Positions 52,901-61,156 of a DNA stretch of 64,000 nt are shown in pieces. Made by a program: the position numbers and the translations under genes. Position 1 is the stretch's first letter. The number at the start of each line of letters is the position of its first letter. Origin of the DNA: Mesostigma viride (taxonomy: Eukaryota > Streptophyta > Mesostigmatophyceae > Mesostigmatales > Mesostigmataceae). The notes under the pieces are model-generated. The model made no database searches. It was not told the DNA's origin and worked only from the letters and a program-made list of their open reading frames with translations. The stretch spans positions 1,014,404 to 1,078,403 of the forward strand of contig RPFO01000891.1 in assembly GCA_009746045.1 (NCBI GenBank), in the 5' to 3' direction.

Positions 52901-55900
52901 TGGCCTATTGACACCAAGTCAGTGACACCATGTGCAAGTGTTTCGCCACAAAGCCATCCATCAGATCATCATTCTCAGCATCCTCATCATCAGATCATTC
53001 ACCAGGGACGCACCAGGCGCTGGCTCCAGGGGCACCATGGCGCGAAGAAGTTGACGATGAGGACGGGGTACCTGGCGGGGAAGAAAAGAAAGAGGGGGGC
53101 AGGTGGGGAGCACTCATACGCCGTTAAAAACAGTTGCATTTAACGGCATCAGCACGGCATATGGCATACAATGGACTCTCGGGGAAAAGAAAATTTACAG
53201 CCTGAGCCAAGCTCCTCCCCCACCAGCTTCACAATTGCTGATTGAATGGCTGCATCGGCCTCATCATGCAAGCATGACAAAGGTCTGGTGCTCACCATAA
53301 GGAGAGAAGAGCGATAAGCAAGCCATGCCGGCTGCACGCCACGCAAACATCCAAACCAGACCTTGATTGCCACAATCAAGTGCCACAGGCCCAACAAGCA
53401 CCCCAGAGCCCCGAAATCACCGAGGGGGGTGGGCGGTCGACCAAAGCTGGCTTCTGCCATCCCAGACACCAAACAAGACTATCTGCCACAGTACACAACA
53501 AAAAAAAAAGGGGCAAAACCAGGCATATGGCAGGGGGCCACTACTGGGCACGTCCAGCCAAATGGCGGCGATTACTGACTTGGCGACGTTATCGTTGAAC
53601 GTTGCCTCTGTGATGGTGGGCGAGGACTCCACCGGTTGCGGGACAGCGACCGCATTATCCCCATTGGTCGGCTGCACCGTCGCCGCCGCCCGCATCTGCG
53701 CCACCCGGGCCTCATTGGCCGCGATAAACTCAGCCCTTCGCACCGCCGCTGCCGCACGCTCCTCCGCCGCCCTCTTCTCCTCCGCGGCGCGCCTTTCTGC
53801 TGCCGCCTGCGCCGCTCGCCGCGCCTCGGCCGCCGCGTGCGCTGCGTTCATGGCAGCGTTGGCGTCCTTTATCCCAACCTGGGGGATGCCCCCCCACGCG
53901 GCCGCATCGCCACCAGCCTGTGCGGCTGCGTCGCCGGCGGCTGCCGCTGCGGCGTCGGCGTCAGAGGGGTTCTCTTGGAGCAGGCGCCGCCGGCCGTGGT
54001 TGTGGCCCGCGTGCTCGTCAGCAGGGGGGCTGGCGACAGGGGAAGGTTTATCCTCTGCAGGGGATGCGGGGTAAACACGTATAGAGAAGAACATAGAGAA
54101 GAAGAATAAAGAGGGGAATATAAAATAGAAGAATATAGAGAGGGAAAATGAAGAGAGGAATATAAAGAAGAATACAGGGAAGAACAGAGAGAAGAAGAAA
54201 CCAGCAGGGGGTGGGGGGTGGGGGGGGGGATGGAGGCACAAATGGCAGTTGTCACAGGGAGGGATAAGATGAACGGTGCATGATATATATATGCCATGGC
54301 ATCTTATCTAATGGCCTGTGTTGCCCTAAGAATTTTACTAGTACAGGAGTGGCAACAACTACCTGGCTAAGACCACTTTCCTGTATGTACTTGGCAGGCC
54401 CACTTGAGGCGTGCTCAGGACCCTGTGGGTGGTTGCGGGCAAAGATCGAGTACTTGACCGATATTAACTGACCTGAGCATTACATACCTTGCATCTAACA
54501 CATGTCCAACGGCATTGCATGCGCTTTAGCAGCCAGCACTGGGGCTTCTTTCAAGACCAAGGAATGGGGGTTTCCAGCAACCCATGCCTGCCCCCATAAA
54601 TCTGTGCTGCCAAAGGGGACTGCAAGAATGGGGGCTAACCCAGCAGGACAGCCCGCGCTTAAGGCTTCGATTCGATTGAGGCAAGAGCTGCAAAAATGGC
54701 CACGATCCCTCCCTCCCGAAACATCTTTTATTTCTGTTTTTAGTTTTGTGACCTCTTCGCATCCTGCACCGCAGGGTAGACTCCCACACATGGCCGATGT
54801 CGCCTTGCCACCCACCCACGATTGAAAAATTAAAAAGAAAACCATGATATTGTTAATCTAATGAACCATATTCTATACAACATGAAGCACGTGATTACCC
54901 ACGCACCAAATTGGGGCCCGACGACCTTGTAGTCGGCGTTGATGGGCCACTTGCGCACGGTCTTGGTCAGGTTGATGCGGTGCTGCGGGGCATGGCAGCA
55001 TTAAATATGTGTTGGGGGTGGGTGATAGAATTAGATGACTTGGTCAGATTGATGTGCTGTGAGGATATCGCCTTGGGTGACATCGGAGGGAGACCAGGGG
55101 TGAGGGCGAAGCAGACTATGCGAGAATAGGGGGGGTGAGGGCGAGGGGGTGAGGGTCAAATTGTGTGTTGTGTGTGGAATGTCTCGCGGGGTCGATGTCC
55201 CGAAGCCTGACCAGTGGGTGCATACAGATTGCAAGTAGAGACAGATAAGAGACACGTAGAGATGCCATGATTACACGCGGGATGGTAATCACGAAACTGG
55301 TTATGCACAGCACGGATACGGAGAAGGCCTGGTGCTACTAAATGAGAAAGTGTTTTGCAACCCTCTTGGCATGCACGCATCTACTCGTGGTGCCTTCTGC
55401 TACTGCTGCTGCTACTGCAGCTGCCAGAGAAACCTGTCCACCACCCACCATCCTTACCGGTCCAGTCAAAGCACACTCCCACGATGCTGACCACTCAAGT
55501 TCGAACACGGCAAAAGAGGCTTACCACTCCCAAGAAGAAAGCGCCCCCGTCATGCTTAACGCGCCTATAGAAACAAAATGTATCACAGAACCCGTAATGC
55601 TTCATGCTTGCCGCTACAACAAAAACACATTAGCCACATTGCCACCATTCACATGACCACATTTCCGCCATTCACATGACCACATTTCCGCCATTCACAT
55701 GACCACATTTCCGCCATTCACATGAACACATTTCCACCATGCACATGACCACATTTCCACCATGCACATGACCACATTTCCGCCATTCACATGACCACAT
55801 TTCCGCCATTCACATGACCACATTTCCGCCATTCACATGACCACATTTCCGCCATGCACATGACCACATTTCCACCATGCACATGACCACATTTCCACCA

Positions 55901-58900
55901 TGCACATGACCACATTTCCGCCATTCACATGACCACATTTCCGCCATTCACATGAACACATTTCCACCATGCACATGACCACATTTCCACCATGCACATG
56001 ACCACATTTCCGCCATGCACATGACCACATTTCCGCCATTCACATGACCACATTTCCGCCATTCACATGAACACATTTCCACCATGCACATGAACACATT
56101 TCCACCATGCACATGACCACACTTCCACCATGCACATGACCACATTTCCGCCATTCACATGACCACATTTCCACCATTCACATGACCACATTTCCACCAT
56201 TCACATGACCACATTTCCGCCATTCACATGACCACATTTCCACCATGCACATGAACACATTTCCACCATGCACATGACCACATTTCCGCCATTCACATGA
56301 CCACATTTCCACCATGCACATGAACACATTTCCACCATGCACATGACCACATTTCCACCATGCACATGACCACATTTCCACCATGCACATGAACACATTT
56401 CCACCATGCACATGACCACATTTCCACCATGCACATGACCACATTTCCACCATGCACATGACCACATTTCCGCCATTCACATGACCACACTTCCACCATG
56501 CACATGACCACATTTCCGCCATTCACATGAACACATTTCCACCATGCACATGACCACATTTCCGCCATTCACATGACCACATTTCCGCCATTCACATGAA
56601 CACATTTCCACCATGCACATGAACACATTTCCACCATGCACATGACCACACTTCCACCATGCACATGACCACATTTCCGCCATTCACATGACCACATTTC
56701 CACCATTCACATGACCACATTTCCACCATTCACATGACCACATTTCCGCCATTCACATGACCACATTTCCACCATGCACATGAACACATTTCCACCATGC
56801 ACATGACCACATTTCCGCCATTCACATGACCACACTTCCACCATGCACATGACCACATTTCCGCCATTCACATGAACACATTTCCACCATGCACATGACC
56901 ACATTTCCGCCATTCACATGACCACATTTCCGCCATGCACATGACCACATTTCCGCCATTCACATGACCACATTTCCACCATTCACATGAACACATTTCC
57001 GCCATTCACATGACCACATTTCCACCATGCACATGAACACATTTCCACCATGCACATGACCACATTTCCGCCATGCACATGACCACATTTCCGCCATGCA
57101 CATGACCACATTTCCACCATGCACATGACCACATTTCCGCCATGCACATGACCACATTTCCGCCATGCTTACCGCGCCTAGCGTGTCGCTCACGTCCAAC
57201 GAAGCAAACTCGCATGACAGCGCTGGCAAGCTGCGCGGGTAAGCGTGGTGGGCGGGTGGGTGGGTGGGTGGGTGGGTGGGTGGGTGGGTGGGTGGGTGGG
57301 TGGGTGGGTGGGTGGGTGGGTGGGTGGGTGGGTGGGTGGGTGGGTGGGTGGGTGGGTGGGTGGGTGGGTGGGTGGGTGGGTGGGTGGGTGGGTGGGTGGG
57401 TGGGTGGGTGGGTGGGGGGGGGGGGGTGGGGGGTGGGGGTGGGGGGTGGGGGGGGTGGGGGGGGTGGGGGGGGTGGGGGTGGGGGGGGAGGGGGGGGGGG
57501 GCGGCGGATGGGGGAAAAAACACAGACATGAAGATGGCCATTGATGTCAGCAGCAGGACAAGAGCTTGATAAGCAAGCCAGTGAGGGGCAGAGCCCAGGG
57601 GGGCAAAATGGCCTTTCAATAGCCAAGTGGAAGCACCCAATTGGCAGCCATGAAATAGTGCTTACAGTATACTGTGGAATATTGTGGTATATTGTGGCCG
57701 GGGAAAAGAAGAAGCAGCTACGGTGGAAAGGGGAGAAAATGGAGGGGTTCAAAGAACACGATGCAAAATGGGGTGAAGGGGGCAAGGAGGGTGGGGTGGG
57801 GGGAAGTCAAGAATGGTGGCAGTGAAGAATGGCGGCTTAATCCGTGGACACTAAAAAAGGAGAGTACCCTTAAGGGCTGTTGGCAGGGAGATGCCACCTT
57901 TAGGACTTGCATGGCAGCTCCCACCTTGTTCAGATGCCACCAAATCAACACTGTTTGGGTCTGCTCTCACGGGGGGGAAGAGAGGAGGAAAGGGGGGGTG
58001 GGGGTCTGGGGGGGTGGGGGGGTGGGGGTCTGCGGGAAAAGAATAGGTGGGGAAGAATGAAGGCGCGCGGCTGTCCAGCTACACCACCAAGTGCCAGCCA
58101 GTCGCTAGGAGCCGCTAAATGCTGCACTAGTCTAGTACAACGGCTGGCGCCGGTCGCTAGGAACCACTTAAACAACGTCAAGATAAGTGCCTAATACTAC
58201 CGAACCTGACAGACTCTCCGGGACAGTGCAGGCAATCGCACATGTACCAGTCGCTATCACCGGGAGCGAGTGCTTCTAGTACGCACACCAAAAACCCTTA
58301 CTGAAAGCACTCCTGGGAGACATGGACCCCCGAATTCTGCACATATCGTCACAGAAGCGACGTTTCGTGCGCAAAAACAGCGATGTTGCAAAGAAGAGAA
58401 GGGGCCGGTTGGGGAAGGCATGATGCTGGGGGGTGGGGTTAAGGCGCTGCCATGTTACGGATCAGGTAAATAGGCAGACGTGTCCTGTTTACAGAGAGCA
58501 GGAAAGGTACCAGACGGCATCCCACTTTAGGCTTCAGGGATGCAACCCCATGTCAAGAGGAATATGCACCTAGGTTGAAGTATGCCTGCAGTGACCTACA
58601 TACGTGCGAGCTGTTGATGTCCGTAGATGTGGGGGTACTGGTTGCAAGCAAGCATCCGGTGCGGCATCCCGTACGGCACTGCATTGACCCGGGGGAGAGC
58701 CCCTCACCCCATACATACGAGCTGTTGAACCATCCCGGTGGTATCTTCCACGTACAAAGATAGTTGTCTCACTTAATAGATAGCAAAGAGTTCCAGCGGT
58801 AACCCATACGTACGAGCTGTTGACGCATCCCTGTGGTGTCTTCCACGTACAAAGATAGTCGTCCCACTTAATAGACAGCAAAGAGTTCCAGTGGTAACCC

Positions 58901-60093
58901 ATACGTACGAGATGTTGAAGTTGATCCTCAGCAGGTCCCCATCCGAACTTCGATCCACCACCACTTGCGTTGTTGTGTGAACCGATAGATACGAGGTGAG
59001 CTCCTGCGGACAAATAGGAGGTGTACAGATCGATAGGACGTGAGCTCCTACGGACAAATAGGAGGTGGACAGATAGATAAGAGGTGAGCTCCTGCGGACA
59101 AATAGGAGGTGGACAGATAGATATGAGGTGAGCTCCTGCGGACAAACAGGAGGTGGACAGATCGATACGATGTGAGCTCCTGCGGACAAATGGGAGGAAG
59201 ACAGATAGATAAGAGGAGAGCTCCTGCGGACAAATAGGAGGTGGACAGATAGATTTCGACGTGAGCTCCTGCGGACAAATGGGAGGTGGAACGACAGTTA
59301 TGACGTGGGCTCCTGCGGACAAATGAGAGCCACACACCAACAAGTGTGAGCCACGTATTGGTTAGAGGTAGCACACACAACGGCACACACCAACAAGAGG
59401 GACCCCCATGGAAACAGTGAAACCGTCAGGAGTCTTCGGCGCATCCGCTGCCCATGTGTGTAAAGGCCGGGCAGGGTGCAATACATCTTGAAACAAAAGC
59501 GTAGAGAAGATGTCGCCAGTGCTGGTCTACGGCCCCGCAAGAAGCAGTTGCAGGGCAGGAAATGAAGAGATCAACTTGCTGATGGCACGACGACGCTAAC
59601 GTGGTGTGAAACGAGCGTGGGAACTTGCGCGTGCGCTACGCCTGCAACACGGGGGAAGCATTGCCAGGATACTGCTGGGAAGGGGGGGGGGGGACACCCT
59701 GTCATCTTTGCCATGGTACGTACCATTCCGAACAAAAAGGCGATCATGAGCGCCGCAATGAGGGATATTCCGGCTCCGGACACTGTTGCCTCCGTCAAAT
59801 CCCTTGGAATTTTCCTGTGAACGTAATTTGTTACCCAGAGAGGCAAGGAATGCACCCGCAGGTCTGAGAGTCCACGCACTGGCAAAAAGGTACGCGCACG
59901 CTGAAACTAAAAGCACCACGCGGGAGCCTGCAACCAAGCGCGGCATAAATAGCATTCTCCGCAAATGTGCACGTCTACAGACTACAGGACACTAGACACA
60001 CTGCCCTCCTACTCGTGACCTCGACATGCATGCTTTGACAACCGTCTACCTGTAAAAATCCATGCTCTTGAACTTCGCCATGCCGAAACCCAT
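37930..60093 (-). CDS. PDIL5-4: PDIL5-4-like ERGIC/PDI fusion (Erv46-type cargo receptor with thioredoxin domain), 17 exons
   Basis: Exons in transcript order: 60093-60050, 59814-59724, 59003-58909, 57230-57173, 54982-54907, 54054-53580, 53071-53014, 47032-46992, 45709-45641, 45060-45004, 44209-44143, 43270-43139, 42256-42147, 41051-40940, 39740-39591, 38683-38606, 38007-37930. All introns are GT-AG, phases agree, total 1791 nt (596 residues). Order: FKSMDFYRKIPRDLTEATVSG and TM1 (residues about 28-45), ERGIC N-domain (LPALSCEFASLDVSDTLG, RINLTKTVRKWPI), an Ala/Arg/Glu-rich insert (123-279), thioredoxin fold (VLIVNFFAPWCPWSQRL, KVDCTADLLLC, GFPSIRVFR, YYGQRTVEDL), Erv46-like luminal domain (GCAMEGFVLVKK, VPGNMHISAH, SHLVHHLSFGRKLP, EHYLQVVL) and TM2 (CAIIGGVFTVAGILDSML). 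It probably cycles between ER and Golgi in COPII vesicles with the domains in the lumen. The start could also be the ATG at 60081. Confidence 0.95.
39120..39170 (-). repeat. G runs in PDIL intron 15 (C runs on the sense strand)
   Basis: Two long G runs separated by gaacggggagg. The rest of intron 15 up to 39410 and down to 38684 has nothing I can name, and neither does intron 16 (38008-38605). Confidence 0.85.
39419..39609 (-). repeat. Five copies of the exon 15 end plus splice donor
   Basis: On the sense strand the real junction is gtcaccgatgcag|gtgggt (39591/39590). Variants lie in the intron at about 39517-39538, 39480-39503, 39450-39472 and 39419-39441, most keeping gcag followed by gtggg or gtgga. 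Confidence 0.85.
39897..40212 (-). repeat. GGT/GGGT array in PDIL intron 14 ending in a G run
   Basis: A mixture of ggtggt, gggtgggt and ggtgtggtgggt blocks in a higher-order pattern of about 60-100 bp (the order gtgtggtgggtggtggggtgg recurs three times). On the sense strand it is C-rich and lies about 160 bp before the exon 15 acceptor. A second G run is at 40371-40387. Confidence 0.92.
40480..40945 (-). repeat. About ten degenerate copies of the exon 14 end plus donor
   Basis: The real junction (plus strand: gcac|cgtgatgttggactc, exon end at 40940) recurs as ctcaccacgatgttggactc (about 40808), ctcaccgtaatgttgactc, cgccatcatgttggcctc, cgccgtcctgttggcctc, cgccgtgatgtccta and others. Spacing is irregular, about 15-60 bp. 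Confidence 0.75.
41484..41683 (-). repeat. 39-bp tandem repeat in PDIL intron 13, about 5 copies
   Basis: The unit contains ctaccccacaccttcagaat and ccttatctacactagccct on the plus strand. Downstream (41995-42120) lies a second, degenerate ccaccctatgcctc-type series. The long intron 12 (42257-43138) shows no comparable array. Confidence 0.9.
43300..43735 (-). repeat. Purine-rich (ggggagga)-type tract and G run in PDIL intron 11
   Basis: On the plus strand 43311-43420 is almost wholly G and A with gggggaaggaggggg-like variants, with a further G run at 43708-43727. On the sense strand this is a pyrimidine-rich tract starting about 30 bp inside the acceptor of exon 12. Confidence 0.8.
43870..44165 (-). 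repeat. Degenerate copies of the exon 11 end plus donor
   Basis: The real junction on the sense strand is gaggacctggtgaag|gtgggt (44143/44142). The plus strand shows its inverse again as caccaggtcttcccccc (44038), caacaggtcctcccccc (43980) and caccagatcctcccccg (43918), each with a ccacctctacc-like neighbour. Confidence 0.8.
44925..45012 (-). repeat. Three copies of the exon 10 donor region
   Basis: On the sense strand the real junction gtgcg|gtaggtgggggg (exon end 45004) is followed by gtgcggcaggtgggg and gtgcggaaggtgggg at roughly 25-30 bp intervals. In the extra copies the GT of the donor has become GC or GA. Confidence 0.8.
46245..46485 (-). repeat. Degenerate approximately 10-bp repeat (agcacgccta / tagcacatct)
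   Basis: About 20 variants of tatagcacgcc, tatagcacatc or tatatagcac lie in PDIL intron 8. The rest of intron 8 (45710-46244 and 46486-46991) contains nothing I recognise. Confidence 0.85.
47305..52819 (-). repeat. 20-bp minisatellite, about 275 near-identical units, inside PDIL intron 7
   Basis: The plus-strand unit is gggacagcaatcactggcgg. Variants are a 19-bp form lacking one base (ggggcagcaatc), a cacagc form, a ggcagc form, a gagacagc form and rare cagtaatc. The unit length is not a multiple of three and all three plus frames are free of stops, which creates a spurious open frame of about 2000 residues antisense to the host gene. The sense strand has TGA in one frame. The array separates the CPWS exon from the next exon, both intact. 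Confidence 0.98.
53014..53071 (-). CDS. PDIL5-4: PDIL5-4-like exon 7: thioredoxin active-site exon (CPWS)
   Basis: The 58-nt exon encodes YPVLIVNFFAPWCPWSQRL. The active site is Cys293-Pro-Trp-Ser296: the resolving second cysteine of the CxxC motif is a serine, so the domain should form mixed disulfides but not act as a normal dithiol oxidase. I recall a serine at this place in some plant PDIL5-3/5-4 proteins too. The exon is followed by the intron that contains the 5.5 kb minisatellite. Confidence 0.9.
53580..54054 (-). CDS. PDIL5-4: PDIL5-4-like exon 6: unusual Ala/Arg/Glu-rich luminal insert
   Basis: Residues 122-280 begin with a His/Gly/Arg segment (HAGHNHGRRRLLQ), pass through an Asp/Ala stretch and then a long helical run (AAEARRAAQAAAERRAAEEK and similar), before joining the thioredoxin domain at PTITEATFNDNVAK. 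Plant PDIL5-4 proteins, as I recall them, have a much shorter link here, so this is a lineage-specific expansion. A single alpha helix or coiled-coil spacer in the ER lumen is the likely structure (inference). Confidence 0.88.
54055..54906 (-). other. PDIL intron 5
   Basis: The part next to the exon 6 acceptor (54075-54200 on the plus strand) is a purine-rich run of gaagaa, agagagg and aatataaa variants, giving a long pyrimidine tract on the sense strand. The remainder shows no feature. Confidence 0.6.
55640..57168 (-). repeat. 23-bp minisatellite, about 66 units, in PDIL intron 4
   Basis: The plus-strand unit is cacatttccgccattcacatgac with four switching positions (cc[g/a]cc, at[t/g]cacatga[c/a], catt/cact). 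The array starts only a few bases inside the intron, right after the exon 4 donor (gtaagc). Segments with the same variant order recur, for example about 56040-56180 and 56590-56720, showing higher-order duplication. The rest of intron 4 (54983-55639) has no clear feature. Confidence 0.97.
57245..57505 (-). repeat. (GGGT)n and G runs before exon 4 (CCCA on the sense strand)
   Basis: About 42 units of gggt (57247-57413), then G runs broken by single T to 57505. On the sense strand this is (ACCC)n that ends about 15 bp before the exon 4 acceptor (cccgcgcag). Intron 3 continues to 58908. Confidence 0.96.
58600..58912 (-). repeat. Four tandem copies (about 95-110 bp) starting at the exon 3 donor
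   Basis: The exon 3 end and donor (plus: acccatacgtac|gagatgttgaa) recurs as acgagctgttga at about 58813, 58719 and 58608, with shared text ttccacgtacaaagatag and agcaaagagttccag between copies. The array extends from the donor into intron 3. Confidence 0.85.
58995..59330 (-). repeat. Eight tandem 44-bp copies of the exon 3 acceptor and exon start
   Basis: The plus-strand unit is gagctcctgcggacaaatag followed by gaggtggacagatagataag-aggt. On the sense strand each copy reads tttgtccgcag|gagctcacctc, that is, acceptor plus the first 11 or so bases of exon 3. The copy nearest the exon (59003/59004) is the one that keeps the conserved reading frame. Intron 2 otherwise has nothing notable. Confidence 0.9.
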
Positions 60094-61156
60094 TTTTGGA
60101 AAGCCCTGGGCAGCCAACACTGCGCACAGCTTCCTGCCGATATGGCCAATATTAAGCGCCTGGCCTTGACCTGGCCGAGCTTTCCTCGAGCCAGTTGTCC
60201 AGGCTTTTACGTAATGCCGCAGGTCCCGTGCACCGTGCACTGGTCTTTGCATCCTCTCATTTTCGATGCTCATCTTTGAGCAACTTGGCACCATGGCACC
60301 AGTCCATTCACTATCAAGCTTGAACCCTGGTGTCTTCTTGTTTCCACCAATACTTGGCGTCCTTCCGCGGTTCCGGCTGTCCAGTGGACGCTGACACAGA
60401 CGAGAGCTTGACTTACCACGAATCATTTGCCGGCAGGGAGTTTTTGAGACCGGGCGCGGCGCCTGCCTGGAGGACTTGCGGCTGCTGGGGAAAATTTCGG
60501 GGAAAGTCTCTTGAGTCTTGAAGCAAGAGGTCAAAGCATCCGACTTGGCTGCATCCTGCAAGTTGTTGGTAGTGGAGAGGAATAGCCGTGGATACAGCCT
60601 GTAGTAACGGGAATGGCAATGTCAGCATTTCCCAAGCTTATACCAGCTGATTCCTACCCGCAAGCGACGGCGAGCCTAGTGAACGCATTACAGTCGGATT
60701 ACTAGGGAGGAGATCCCATCGTGTCAACGTGTCACGTATCAACCCGTTGTTCGTCGGCAGGTCAACCATGAATGGAAACCTGCGATGGGAATTATGAAAC
60801 TTACTCTAATCCTGGTGCATATAATAATATTGGTCGCGCCAGATGGTAGAGCACTTGAGCTACCCCTTTCATGGCAGAGTAATGGAATTGAACATTTTCA
60901 ACGTAACTCTCGTTGGCCACATGTTGGGAATACCTGCACTAACATGCCAATTCAGCACATAACCTCAGCCGGCGCCCGGGATGAGTGTCGTGATGTCTGG
61001 GGGGCTTACGCCCTCGCTGCCAGCCACCAAATTAGTGGAAATAAACGTACCATGGCAGCTGTAAACAGCGCATCGTCACCGTTGCCGCTCGCCATGAGCT
61101 GAAAACTTGCCAGAACCTCCGTGTTCCTTCATCATAAGTCAACAAGGGCAAGGGAA
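60094..61156. promoter_or_regulatory. Shared divergent upstream region
   Basis: About 1 kb separates the start codons of the minus-strand PDIL5-4-like gene and the plus-strand fucosyltransferase-like gene, so both promoters should lie here. Open frames on both strands (for example a hydrophobic start MKLTLILVHIIILVAPDG at about 60794) end without joining either gene; an extra upstream exon of the plus-strand gene cannot be ruled out. No specific promoter motif is certain. Confidence 0.4.

Noticed and set aside
47054-53143. Open frame of about 2030 residues on the plus strand (repeats of QQSLAGDSNHWRGTAITGG)
   Set aside because: It is a by-product of a 20-bp satellite with no stop in any plus frame. 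It lies antisense to and overlaps conserved exons of the minus-strand gene, and shows no protein-level variation pattern.
55640-57168. CRISPR-like array of 23-bp repeats
   Set aside because: The units are contiguous without unique spacers, and the context is a eukaryotic intron.
60785-61102. Small plus-strand frame with a hydrophobic N-terminus upstream of the glycosyltransferase
   Set aside because: It stops before the enzyme, no clear splice pair joins them, and the enzyme has its own signal-like start. It is kept only as a remote possibility of an upstream exon.
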